64,000 nucleotides of DNA from Paenibacillus aceris (GTDB taxonomy: Bacteria > Bacillota > Bacilli > Paenibacillales > NBRC-103111), in the NCBI RefSeq assembly GCF_017874035.1, contig NZ_JAGGKV010000003.1, positions 310,001-374,000 of the forward strand. Direction: 5' to 3'. Under the pieces are notes generated by a model, which made no database searches, was not told the DNA's origin, and worked only from the letters and a program-made list of their open reading frames with translations. The translations under genes and the position numbers were made by a program. Positions 1-8,577 of the stretch are shown piece after piece (within the stretch, counting starts at the first letter, position 1; each line of letters opens with the position of its first letter).

Positions 1-2343
1 ACTATGGTTACTCGGTGCAGTACCGCCAGTGTTACCAAGCCCTACACCGCCGCCGGTCAAAATATTTTCAACGGTATTCCCGTAAACTTCGTTTAAATAC
101 TCCAACTCGCCATGAAGATCGATCGCATCTAACTTCGTTCTCGAATAGCTATTATTTCGCAGCACGTTGTTGTGCGCGACGTTCTGAATCAGGGAACCGT
201 GCCGCAAATACGGCCCTTCAAAGTTGGAGTTCTCAACCACATTCCAATACGTATCATTGTCAAAACCGAGCCTGTCGACCTTCGGCATTCCTTGGATGGA
301 AGTCCCGTAACCGGCTCCACCGCCGCCTAAATCGGTTGCATTCCGGAAGGTCGCATGACGAACTACGACATCATGACTATTTTCAATCCGAATGGCCATA
401 CGTCTGAAACGCTCCACAGTAACATGATCAATCGTCACATGATAAGAAGGATCCTCCCCATAATTGGCGATGGCAATCATGCTGTCAGGACCACCGGCAT
501 CCGGATTATTCAGAACGTGATCTAACGAAAAATTACGATTCCACGTGGAAGTCACTGTCAGATTTGAAATTAAAATATCATGTTGATTCGATGATTTCAG
601 CACAGAGCTATTTTTGACATCATCAATACTTGATTTCAAAATGGTATCCGTTTCGCTTTCGCCACGCAGGTTCACGCCGGACTTCAACTTTAAATTGATA
701 AATCCGTCTGGGGATGTCTTTAGGTTATAAACGCCTTTTGGAATAAAAACTTCATCACCGGCTGTTGCGGCATCAATTGCATTTTGGATCGCTGTACGGT
801 CATCTTGTGCGTTATCCGCCGGATTTGCGCCAAAGTCGAGCACATTGAGCGTAGCGCCAGTCACCTGATTAGGTGTGTGCATAAGGTGTTCAGACCCATC
901 TGGATTCGTCAGCCCCGGCTTTGTAAAAGGGACCGTTCCCGGCGGCGCAGTCGGTGTAATATTCGGGACAATCGCAACCGGTGTGTCTCCAGATGGGAAC
1001 GGTGGATATATCATGACTTCTGTTAAACTTGTGAACGTGCTGCCGTCTGAGTTCCCGTGTCCCACAATCCGAACGAAGCGCGCATTCGTATCTGGAATAT
1101 CAAAGGCCTGCATGTCTACCGTATTCGGGCGGCTGTTTCCTGTAAATACATTCGTCCAGGACTGCGCGTCGTTCGATGTTTGAATATCAATCAGTGTCGT
1201 ACGTAGATCTCCTTTATAAAAGGCTATGCCTACGTAGCCAATGCTCTTAGATTGCCCCAGATCAAACATGACGTATTGCCCGTCACCTGATGCTGACCAA
1301 CGGCTGAATAAATTGTTGTCGAGCGTATTGCTTTCTACGTTTCCGTCACTGCTGCTCGCATTCACTTCAACGACTTGTAAAGGTGTAACTGGGGCTGCTA
1401 ATGTGGTTACATTATAGGTGAGTGGTAGCAAAGAATAGTTTCCGACCGCATCTCCTGCGTAGACGCTATAGGTAACGTTGGTATTCGGCAATAGTCCCTG
1501 AACTGTGTAAGTATTTCCTGTTACACTGCTTAGCAGCATATTGTTCTGATACAGCTTATAGTTTGTTACCGCACTATCGTCGGTCGCTGCAGGCCAGGTC
1601 AATTGCACGAAATCCATGCCCAGGTTGATAGACTTTAGTGCAGCGCTTGGCGCCCACGTTGGAGGGGTGGTATCGCCTTGAACAACACGTCGCACAAGGA
1701 GCTGCGGCTCAGGGTTGGAGGCCGATGTGTTCTCTTTCGAATATACGTTAACGGAATTGGAAGAGTTGGATGCAATGATGAAAGATACTGCCTGATCGGA
1801 AAGATGCTGCCTTACGTAATCCGTCACGTCTACAGTATATAAGACCGGTTTAGCTGAATTTAGCTGGGTTACCATGAATTGCCCCAGTGGATTCATTGCC
1901 GACAAATCCGTTTGAGGAGCTGTATTCCAGGTTATCGTCGATTCTTGCCATGAGTTATTCAGCAATCCATACACTTGAAGGCCCGTATCGATATCGCTGC
2001 TCCCTTTTTTGGCAGAGACTTGCAAATAATATTTGTATGTACTATCAGAAACGGTAGACACATCAAACTTGAAATAAACTTGTGTTTTTTTCGAACTGCT
2101 CGTTGAAAGACTGTACAATCCAAGCGTCGAACTGCCTAAATTCGTTCTATTGTCGTAGTTCGTATCCGCAACTTCCGGCTTAGCGCTATCCATAACAATA
2201 GCGGCATCTGCGCTGGTTGGGAGCGCAGCAACATCCACCTCGACATCCGCCGCCATACCTGGAGCAGGAAGGAGGAGGAGGGAAACAACCATTGAAAAGA
2301 TTAACAACTTCGCTAGCTTTCTTTGAAAAAAGTGAATTTTCAT
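1..2343 (-). CDS. Secreted right-handed beta-helix protein, 3' end outside window
   Basis: The reading frame is open for 781 codons from an ATG at 2343 to the window edge, so the C-terminus is missing. Residues 1-29 form a signal peptide (basic start, LLIFSMVVSLLLL core, cleavage near PGMAA). A DNRLRE-type carbohydrate-binding module follows (about 40-215; ADTNYDNRTNLG, FKFDVS), then a fibronectin III domain (about 223-310), an F5/8 type C discoidin-like domain (about 318-441; FSRWSASGDGQYVMFDLG), and from about 495 a pectate-lyase-3 start (VLDFGANPADN, AIQNAID) leading into parallel beta-helix coils rich in N, S and V. This layout is typical of secreted polysaccharide lyases or hydrolases; the substrate cannot be read. 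The gene stands alone with a 600-bp upstream gap. Confidence 0.85.
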   Translation of the reverse strand, partial: MKIHFFQRKLAKLLIFSMVVSLLLLPAPGMAADVEVDVAALPTSADAAIVMDSAKPEVADTNYDNRTNLGSSTLGLYSLSTSSSKKTQVYFKFDVSTVSDSTYKYYLQVSAKKGSSDIDTGLQVYGLLNNSWQESTITWNTAPQTDLSAMNPLGQFMVTQLNSAKPVLYTVDVTDYVRQHLSDQAVSFIIASNSSNSVNVYSKENTSASNPEPQLLVRRVVQGDTTPPTWAPSAALKSINLGMDFVQLTWPAATDDSAVTNYKLYQNNMLLSSVTGNTYTVQGLLPNTNVTYSVYAGDAVGNYSLLPLTYNVTTLAAPVTPLQVVEVNASSSDGNVESNTLDNNLFSRWSASGDGQYVMFDLGQSKSIGYVGIAFYKGDLRTTLIDIQTSNDAQSWTNVFTGNSRPNTVDMQAFDIPDTNARFVRIVGHGNSDGSTFTSLTEVMIYPPFPSGDTPVAIVPNITPTAPPGTVPFTKPGLTNPDGSEHLMHTPNQVTGATLNVLDFGANPADNAQDDRTAIQNAIDAATAGDEVFIPKGVYNLKTSPDGFINLKLKSGVNLRGESETDTILKSSIDDVKNSSVLKSSNQHDILISNLTVTSTWNRNFSLDHVLNNPDAGGPDSMIAIANYGEDPSYHVTIDHVTVERFRRMAIRIENSHDVVVRHATFRNATDLGGGGAGYGTSIQGMPKVDRLGFDNDTYWNVVENSNFEGPYLRHGSLIQNVAHNNVLRNNSYSRTKLDAIDLHGELEYLNEVYGNTVENILTGGGVGLGNTGGTAPSNHS

Positions 2344-2600
2344 ATCGCCAATGCTCCTTGTTCAGTTTTAGTCTCGTAGCAAAGCCACGCTTTGGGGGAC
2401 CGCCTCCATGAAGTGCCGCAATATAAGCTCATGGGTCGATGCTACCACCTTGTAAGCGCATACAAATATCTGCGATTCCATCATATTACCCCCTTTTCCA
2501 GCTATTTCATTGTCATTTATTTAGGTTGAGGAGGGTATTTATTAGGAATGGATTAGATTCTGCAAAAGTAAGCCAAAAAAGAAGGTACCCATCCGATTAT

Positions 2601-2778
2601 GGGAACTACATTCCGCTAATTGGGTGAAATGCGAAGGTTTGGACTTCGGAGGGGAACTACAGGACCTTATTGGGCCTTGGATAGCTGTTTTCAGCTAACA
2701 GCAACAGAATAGCGGATCATAGTTCCCTCTCCCAAGCTCGAAAGGCCTTTTTCGGCGAGATAGCGCCCTGTAGTTCCC
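2601..2778. repeat. Composite intergenic repeat, copy A: two direct plus two inverted GGGAACTAC units
   Basis: Two forward units begin GGGAACTAC at 2601 and 2652 (51 bp apart). Two inverted units carry TAGTTCCC at 2720-2727 and 2771-2778 (also 51 bp apart). Each unit continues into a less conserved tract around GGnCCTTATT (GGACCTTATTGG at 2662). The 178-bp block is therefore an imperfect inverted duplication of a 51-bp period. No ORF within it has a credible ribosome site. The same architecture recurs at 55446-55622 and in reduced form near 21271, so this is a dispersed element and not a local accident. Function unknown. Confidence 0.7.
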
Positions 2779-2945
2779 TCTAACTCACGGGGCGTTATCC
2801 TACGTGCAATTTCGTAAGATTTACAGGTGCTATCCAACCTCGCATTCCCATAAAATCGCAAAGAATAAGCTCGTAACCCCATACCTCGCAAACCACAAAA
2901 AAACCGATCCAACGGGGATCGGCGGCTTACTTCTCCTTCAACAAT

Positions 2946-3188
2946 CTAATACATCGGTTTTGATTGATACAGCACTTGCGGCTGCGGGCATTGCGGAAAC
3001 GGGAGAATGTCCCGTATTTGATTGAACGCATAATGTTTTGTCGCAAATTGTGTATGGTATAAGTATTCGATCAGATAGATCGACCCGCCTTGTATACTGC
3101 ACAAAATTCCCGAAGCACCGGTGCCGTCCATGAGGGATACACCTACCGGACTGCCGATCCAGGCGTATGCTTTTTGCTGTAATGACAT
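2946..3188 (-). CDS. Small conserved hypothetical protein (80 aa)
   Basis: The ATG at 3188 is preceded by AGGAGGT with an 8-base gap, a strong ribosome site that favours this frame over an overlapping one. The N-terminal half has alternating strands around a turn (SPVGVSLMDGTGASGIL, then GGSIYLIEYLY), suggesting a small beta-barrel, and the tail is rich in P and Q. I recall similar short proteins in Paenibacillus, sometimes linked to spore coats, but no function can be claimed. It lies alone between the composite repeat and the molybdopterin oxidoreductase, on the same strand as the latter's downstream side. There are no signal peptide or membrane segments. Confidence 0.55.
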   Translation of the reverse strand: MSLQQKAYAWIGSPVGVSLMDGTGASGILCSIQGGSIYLIEYLYHTQFATKHYAFNQIRDILPFPQCPQPQVLYQSKPMY

Positions 3189-3297
3189 CGGCCATCACCT
3201 CCTGCATTACTTTATGCGAGGAAGCGCCCATGGGTTCAGCTCAGCTCAGTACACTACTGTTCATTTCATCTGAGTAGACTTCACGCTTCTACAGCTT

Positions 3298-5364
3298 CTA
3301 CAGCTTCTCCGGCCTCTCCAGCTTTTCCACTCTCACACGGCCGGAGAAAAAAGTTGCCCCTCCGCCCATATCCGCTACACGATCCGGCGTAAGCGCGTTA
3401 ACCAAGGCTTTGCTCCCGCTCCCCGGCAAATCCGCCCACAGCCCTTGGCTTACAACAACGCCCGGCAGCACGTCAGAACCCGCAGCTACGGTTAATTCAC
3501 ACTCACCGCGATCATTCCAAACGCGAACCATTTCGCCACTCGCGACCCCTAATGCAGCAGCATCCGATTCATTCATGTGAAGTTTCGGCGTTTTTTCCAT
3601 GCGGATATGCTTCTCATTATGAGCAAACGTCGAATTCAGGAAGTTATGATTCGGCGCGGGAATGAACAGGAAAGGCAGGTCGCCTTCATCGTGAAGCGGA
3701 ATATATGTCGGCAGAGCCGGATAGCCTTTCTCCTCCATCTCACGAGAGAGCAGCTCGATTTTGCCGCTCGGCGTCCGCAATGCCCCCGGAAACAGCGGCC
3801 TCACCTCCGCCTTCATGAACTGTTTCTCAATCAGGTTTTCATAGGTAATGTTCGCTAACGCCGGATTGCCGGGATGATTCAAAGCTTGCCGTACCAAATC
3901 TTCATCGGAATCCTGCAAAGCTTCATCCTCGTAGCCCATCTCTGCGGCAAGAAGACGAAACACATCGACATTCGCTTTGCTTTCGCCGTAAGGTCGTACG
4001 ACAGGACGCTGAATCTGCACGTACTGATGCCAATAGGAGCGGTAGAAGTCCGTATTTTCAAAAGAAGACGTAGCCGGAAGCACGATATCCGCATATTTCG
4101 CTGTCTCGGTCATAAAGAGATCATGCACAACCGTAAACAAATCCTCCCGTTGAAGCCCTTCCCTCACTTTATTGGCATGGGGGGCAACTAACGCCGGGTT
4201 CGAGTTATATACGTATAACGAACGGATAGGCGGATCCAACTCCAGCAATGCGCTGCCGAGTAAGTTCATATTGATCTGCCGCGCATCCTTCTCCCGTAAA
4301 TCAGGCCGCTGCAAGGCAGGGATGTTGTGTTCCAAGTAGCCGCCATTCCCTTTGATGGCACCGCCTCCGCGACGCAGCCATTGCCCTGTCAATGCGGGCA
4401 AGCAGGCAATCGTCCGCACGCACATCCCGCCGTTATCATGATGCTGAATTCCATTGCCGATTCGGATAAAAGAAGGCGATGTCTGACCGTACAGTCGGGC
4501 TAAGCGGTAGAGGTCCTCTACCGGAACTCCCGTGATAGTAGATACCACAGAAGGTTCATACTGCCGAACATGCTCCCGCAGCTCCTCATGGCCAACCGTA
4601 TACTGCTGCAAAAAGGCTTCATCCACGCTATTTTCGGCAAACAAAATATGCATGATTCCCAGCGCCAACGCAGCATCCGTTCCGGGCAGAATCGGAATAA
4701 ACCAGTCCGCCCAGCGGCCGGTTTGGTTCTTGTGCGCGTCAATGACGATGATTTGCGCACCGTTTTTGCGTGCCTTCTCAGCCAGCATTACCTGATGCAT
4801 ATTCGTGCTGACGGCATTGATTCCCCACATGATGATGAGCTTAGCATGCACAGTATCCTCCGGATCGGTGCCAAAGCTGCCTCCCATCGTATACTTGTAG
4901 CCTTCGGTTCCTGCCGACTCGCAAATCGAATAAAGCAGCCGACTGGCGCCCATCCGGTTAAAGAAGCGGCGATCCATCCCTTCGGTCCCAATCCGCCCCA
5001 TATTGCCATAGAAGCTGTAGGGCAGAATCGATTCGGCGCCTTCCTCTGCGATCAGCTTTTTCCATCGGCTTGTGATCGTTGCGATCGCTTCTCTCCAGGA
5101 AATTCTTTCAAACCGGCTGCCCTCCCCTTTGGGGCCCACGCGTTTCATGGGATACTGCAGCCTTTTATCATCATATAGCCGAGCTGTCATGTTACGAACT
5201 TTATTGCAAATCGCCCCTTGTGTCACCGGGTGGTTGGGGTCTCCCTCTATTTTAACGATCTTGCCGGCTTCCTTATGAAGCAGCAGACCGCATTGATCTG
5301 GACAATCCAGTGAGCACACTGCAGGGAAAATGCCATTTTCTTCCTCGATCATCGATGTATGCAC
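3298..5364 (-). CDS. Molybdopterin oxidoreductase, formate dehydrogenase/thiosulfate reductase-like (YoaE type)
   Basis: This 688-residue protein of the DMSO reductase superfamily would carry a bis-MGD molybdenum centre and one [4Fe-4S] cluster. The cluster motif is visible as C17-x3-C21-x3-C25-x27-C53. C148 in YSICESAGTEG aligns with the Mo-ligand Cys of NapA/FdhF-type enzymes. The C-terminal third holds the MGD-binding barrel (LHMNESDAAALGV, VRVWNDRGE). There is no Tat signal, so it is probably cytoplasmic. Start is GTG at 5364 with AAGGGAG about 10 bases upstream. It begins 75 bp after the regulator at 5440 on the same strand and may be co-transcribed with it. No electron-transfer or membrane subunit is adjacent, so the physiological substrate remains open. 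Confidence 0.85.
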   Translation of the reverse strand: MHTSMIEEENGIFPAVCSLDCPDQCGLLLHKEAGKIVKIEGDPNHPVTQGAICNKVRNMTARLYDDKRLQYPMKRVGPKGEGSRFERISWREAIATITSRWKKLIAEEGAESILPYSFYGNMGRIGTEGMDRRFFNRMGASRLLYSICESAGTEGYKYTMGGSFGTDPEDTVHAKLIIMWGINAVSTNMHQVMLAEKARKNGAQIIVIDAHKNQTGRWADWFIPILPGTDAALALGIMHILFAENSVDEAFLQQYTVGHEELREHVRQYEPSVVSTITGVPVEDLYRLARLYGQTSPSFIRIGNGIQHHDNGGMCVRTIACLPALTGQWLRRGGGAIKGNGGYLEHNIPALQRPDLREKDARQINMNLLGSALLELDPPIRSLYVYNSNPALVAPHANKVREGLQREDLFTVVHDLFMTETAKYADIVLPATSSFENTDFYRSYWHQYVQIQRPVVRPYGESKANVDVFRLLAAEMGYEDEALQDSDEDLVRQALNHPGNPALANITYENLIEKQFMKAEVRPLFPGALRTPSGKIELLSREMEEKGYPALPTYIPLHDEGDLPFLFIPAPNHNFLNSTFAHNEKHIRMEKTPKLHMNESDAAALGVASGEMVRVWNDRGECELTVAAGSDVLPGVVVSQGLWADLPGSGSKALVNALTPDRVADMGGGATFFSGRVRVEKLERPEKL

Positions 5365-5439
5365 CAGCTATTAGCTCCCTTCCATCACTTCAACCTCTTT
5401 ACTATATACCGAAATGCCGGGAAGGGAAACATTTGCCCG

Positions 5440-6420
5440 TTAATACAACTGCTCATCCGCCCACTCTCCTTCTAATAAATCATTGCTGTGATGAGGCAGT
5501 TGAAGCGCCTTAATCGCTTCTTGTAAATATTGGATTTTGAAACAGATCTCATTGGAAAAAGGCTGTGCCATCACGGTCGTCGTTGATTCTGGATTCTCCT
5601 GCTGCAGCAGTTCTAAAACTTTCATATCCTTCTTATAAAATGCTGAATCCCATCTAACCTTACCTAGGATTCGAGCAATGATTTCTGCCGGAATCCCTTT
5701 GGCACAGGCAATGAGCTCAACAACTGCTTGAGGTTGATCTCGAATGTAGGCATGCACACGTACATGTGCTTTTAAATAAGCCACCGTATCCTCTTGATGA
5801 TGATGCAGCCAATTCTCTTCTGCCACAACGCCGGTTAAATAATCCTCCCCCATTCCCTCTTGATTAAACATCTGACCAATTCCCTGGTAATGAGCCAAGG
5901 CTTTCCCGTCAAAAGCTAGCAATACAGGTCGAAATGAAGGCAGCATCCGCCTTAGCGATTGACTTAGTACAATCGAGAAATCGCCTAAAGAAGCAATCTG
6001 AATGCTTCCCCCGATCAAGCCCTGCAAAAGCACAGTCCCGTTGGCGGCATCGAACCAGTCGACACGAACCGTGCGTCCGGGCTTTGCTAAGGCGAGTTCT
6101 TCTTCGAACCAACCGAGCTCCTTCATAAGGAGCGATGTCCACATATGGGCTGTGCCGCTCTGATAACCAACCTTGATCGCCAACTGCTCCTGAGGTGTGC
6201 GGATCGATGCCGCACCTGCTGCAATCACCGGATTGTTTGTACCTGAAGCGTGATGGCGAACCCACTTTTCCAGCTCCTCCTTATCAATTAAGATTTCTTT
6301 TCCTATTTTCACATAAGGAAGCTGCTTCAATTTCCGCCATCTATCGAAGGTTGAGCGGCTTACACCGAGCAAATCGATCGCTTCATGCAAAGAAATGAGA
6401 TTGAATCGCTGTAAGGACAT
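5440..6420 (-). CDS. Excisionase-type HTH fused to an NMT1/SsuA-like binding domain; likely regulator of the sulfonate operon
   Basis: The 326-residue protein begins with an excisionase/MerR-like helix-turn-helix (residues 1-56; ISLHEAIDLLGVSRSTFDRW). From about residue 75 it continues as a periplasmic-binding-protein-like domain of the NMT1/TauA/SsuA class (IKVGYQSGTAHMW, LLQGLIGGSIQIASLGDF). It has no signal peptide, so the ligand domain is cytoplasmic and probably acts as a sensor. The start chosen is the ATG at 6420, preceded by AGGAGG at 9 bases; an in-frame ATG at 6465 lacks any ribosome site. It diverges from the ABC operon beginning at 6637, whose own binding protein is of the same class. 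Inference: it senses the transported compound and controls this operon. Confidence 0.8.
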   Translation of the reverse strand: MSLQRFNLISLHEAIDLLGVSRSTFDRWRKLKQLPYVKIGKEILIDKEELEKWVRHHASGTNNPVIAAGAASIRTPQEQLAIKVGYQSGTAHMWTSLLMKELGWFEEELALAKPGRTVRVDWFDAANGTVLLQGLIGGSIQIASLGDFSIVLSQSLRRMLPSFRPVLLAFDGKALAHYQGIGQMFNQEGMGEDYLTGVVAEENWLHHHQEDTVAYLKAHVRVHAYIRDQPQAVVELIACAKGIPAEIIARILGKVRWDSAFYKKDMKVLELLQQENPESTTTVMAQPFSNEICFKIQYLQEAIKALQLPHHSNDLLEGEWADEQLY

Positions 6421-6450
6421 GATTTCCCGCCTCCTGCCTAGGTCGATATG

Positions 6451-6478
6451 GTCATTCATTGTCATTCATGTTCATGTG
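6451..6478. promoter_or_regulatory. Direct repeats at 10-bp spacing, candidate operator
   Basis: GTCATTCATT at 6451 is followed directly by GTCATTCATG at 6461 and TTCATGTG at 6471. A repeat every 10 bp places identical faces on one side of the helix. The repeats lie between the regulator start (6420) and the -35 box of the divergent operon (6490), where an operator would be expected. Binding by the fused regulator is inferred. Confidence 0.5.
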
Positions 6479-6489
6479 TTTCCAATTTA

Positions 6490-6518
6490 TTGACAGTTTT
6501 CCGGGTCGAGATTATATT
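6490..6518 (+). promoter_or_regulatory. Sigma-A type promoter of the sulfonate-type operon
   Basis: TTGACA at 6490-6495 and TATATT at 6513-6518 are separated by 17 bp, a near-consensus vegetative promoter. It lies about 120 bp before the binding-protein gene and just beside the GTCATTCAT repeats. Confidence 0.7.
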
Positions 6519-6636
6519 TCATTATAGAAACAAATACACAGTAAGTCTATAGGAATTATGTAATTAACGACCAGTCCTCTGGAGAGCATTTGGTTCGCAA
6601 ATGAAACAATCAAATCATCCTTAGGGGGAAATGAAG

Positions 6637-7677
6637 ATGACCTTTTCAAGGCAAAAGAGCTTAACGAAAGCCATCGCACTACTCATCGCTTGCACACTCC
6701 TATTAACAGCCTGCGGCAGCAAACTACAGACCGTTTCCGCCAGTGGCGGCACACCAGAAGTCACCGAGCTGCGCTATCAAGGCGGAGTGGGTTCCGTTAC
6801 TTTTCCGGAACTAGCCGAGGATTTGGGATACCTGGCCCCCTTGAAGCTGAAGTTTATCGGGAATACGATCAGCGGGCCTCAGGATATTCAATCCGTTGTA
6901 ACCGGGGATACCGATTTTGGCGGAGCTTTTAATGGAGCTATTGTGAAATTGATATCAGCCAAAGCGCCGATTAAGCCCGTTATTGCTTACTACGGTGTTG
7001 ATGATAACACATGGACGGGATACTACGTTTTGGACGGCAGTCCTATTAAAACCGCGAAAGATTTGATCGGTAAAAAGATTGCTGTAAATACGCTCGGTGC
7101 TCATCACGAGTTCGTCATTAAAGAGTATTTGCACAGAGCCGGTTTAACGGCTGAGGAAATTAAGCAGGTGACGCTTGTTGTCGTCCCGCCAGTAACGACA
7201 GAGCAGACGCTGCGCGCGGAGCAGATTGATGTAGCTGCGCTTGGCGGTGTACTGCGAGACAAAGCGCTGGAGCGCGGAGGTATTCATCCATTGTTTAAGG
7301 ATTCCGACTTGTTCGGCATTTTTAGCGCCGGCAGCTATGTGCTGACCGACAAATTCATCAAGGCCAATCCCAATGCGTCACGAAAATTTGTAGAAGCCAC
7401 CGCCAAAGCGATTGAATGGGCCCGCACCACGCCGCGTGAAGAAGTTGTCGCCCGTTTCGAGAAGATCATCAATGAACGTGGCAGAAAGGAGGATACTTCC
7501 ACCGTGAAGTTTTGGAAAAGTACGGGCGTTGCCGGGAAAGGCGGACTCATCTCCGACAAAGAGTTCGGTACTTGGATTCAATGGCTTGTCGATGAAGGCG
7601 TCATTAAGGACGGACAACTGAAGCTCCAAGGCTTGTACACGAATGAATTTAACCCATATGCCAATGAGAAAAAGTGA
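6637..7677 (+). CDS. ABC transporter substrate-binding lipoprotein, sulfonate/taurine type
   Basis: This NMT1/SsuA-family lipoprotein has a signal peptide ending in a lipobox (LLLTAC, Cys near residue 25), so it is anchored outside the membrane and delivers ligand to the permease at 8570. The mature part shows the family pattern (ELRYQGGVGSVTFPELAEDLGYL; GAFNGAIVKLISAKAPIKPV; KIAVNTLGAHHEFVIKEYL). AGGGGG at 6623-6628 is only 2 bases from an ATG at 6631 but 8 from the ATG at 6637, so I take 6637. It is the first gene of a five-gene operon ending at 11747. Ligand is inferred as an organosulfonate from the two downstream oxygenases. Confidence 0.85.
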   Translation: MTFSRQKSLTKAIALLIACTLLLTACGSKLQTVSASGGTPEVTELRYQGGVGSVTFPELAEDLGYLAPLKLKFIGNTISGPQDIQSVVTGDTDFGGAFNGAIVKLISAKAPIKPVIAYYGVDDNTWTGYYVLDGSPIKTAKDLIGKKIAVNTLGAHHEFVIKEYLHRAGLTAEEIKQVTLVVVPPVTTEQTLRAEQIDVAALGGVLRDKALERGGIHPLFKDSDLFGIFSAGSYVLTDKFIKANPNASRKFVEATAKAIEWARTTPREEVVARFEKIINERGRKEDTSTVKFWKSTGVAGKGGLISDKEFGTWIQWLVDEGVIKDGQLKLQGLYTNEFNPYANEKK

Positions 7678-7698
7678 GTCAGATAGGGAGGTAGTTCA

Positions 7699-8577
7699 AT
7701 GACGACGAAAATCAGCATTCAGCATGTGCAGAAAACTTTTCGAATCCAAAGAAATTTAGGGCATCTGAAGGAAGATTTGCAGCCTGTATCTGCTCTGAAA
7801 GATATTAATTTGGATGTGAAGCAAGGTGAGTTCATGGTTATCGTAGGGCCTAGCGGCTGCGGTAAATCAACCTTGTTGGACTTACTTGCGGGCTTGACGA
7901 AGCCCAGCAGCGGCCAGATTTTATTAGATGGCAAAGCCATTACAGGACCTAATCTGGATCGAGGCATCGTGTTTCAGCAGTACGCTCTCTTTCCCTGGAA
8001 AACTTCGCTAGCCAATGTGGAGTTCGGTTTGGAAGCCAAAGGCGTCCCTCGCAAGGAACGTCGCGAAAAAGCATTGGAATTCATTCATCTGGTCGGGCTA
8101 AAAGGCTTCGAAAACCGATATCCGCATGAGATATCCGGAGGCATGAAGCAGCGGGTCGCGATTGCGAGAAGTTTGGCTTACGATCCCGAGGTGCTGCTGA
8201 TGGATGAACCCTTCGCGGCGTTGGATGCACAAACCCGTGAAACGCTGCAAAGCGAGCTGCTGCGCATTTGGGAGGCTACGAAGAAAACGATCATTTTTAT
8301 CACCCATGGTATTGAAGAAGCCGTTTATTTAGGCCAGAGGGTCGCTGTGATGACCTCTCGTCCAGGAAGAATTAAGAAGGTGCTTGAGATCCCTTTTCAG
8401 GCGCGAAGGAATGAAGAGGATCTGCGATCCAACCCGGATTTCGTCAAGCTGCGCCATGAAGTATGGGAGCTGTTGAAAGATGAAGTATCGAAGGCCCAAG
8501 AGCAGGAAAAAGCCAACACGCTGGATAGTTTCGATGCCAGTAAATCATCGTTAAAAGGGGGAATCGCCCATGGCTAG
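7699..8577 (+). CDS. ABC transporter ATP-binding protein, SsuB/TauB type
   Basis: The 292-residue ATPase powers import with the permease that follows. Walker A is GPSGCGKST, the Q-loop region QQYALFPWKT, the signature SGGMKQR, Walker B VLLMDEP and the switch His lies in IFITHG. The C-terminal 35 residues are charged and not conserved in the family. GGGAGG lies upstream of the ATG at 7699. Its end overlaps the permease start by 8 bp, indicating translational coupling. Confidence 0.9.
   Translation: MTTKISIQHVQKTFRIQRNLGHLKEDLQPVSALKDINLDVKQGEFMVIVGPSGCGKSTLLDLLAGLTKPSSGQILLDGKAITGPNLDRGIVFQQYALFPWKTSLANVEFGLEAKGVPRKERREKALEFIHLVGLKGFENRYPHEISGGMKQRVAIARSLAYDPEVLLMDEPFAALDAQTRETLQSELLRIWEATKKTIIFITHGIEEAVYLGQRVAVMTSRPGRIKKVLEIPFQARRNEEDLRSNPDFVKLRHEVWELLKDEVSKAQEQEKANTLDSFDASKSSLKGGIAHG

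Noticed and set aside
2938..3231. 97-codon frame overlapping the 80-residue small protein on the same strand
   Set aside because: Its ATG lacks a ribosome site, whereas AGGAGGT serves the 80-residue frame; its composition looks random.
3284..3310. Short tandem repeat CTACAGCTT at the end of the oxidoreductase gene
   Set aside because: Only two to three copies of 9 bp around the stop codon; explained by a small slippage with no further sign of function.
4570..5178. Plus-strand frame (202 codons) opposite the molybdopterin oxidoreductase
   Set aside because: The minus strand carries the Fe-S motif and family landmarks over the same stretch; the plus frame has none.
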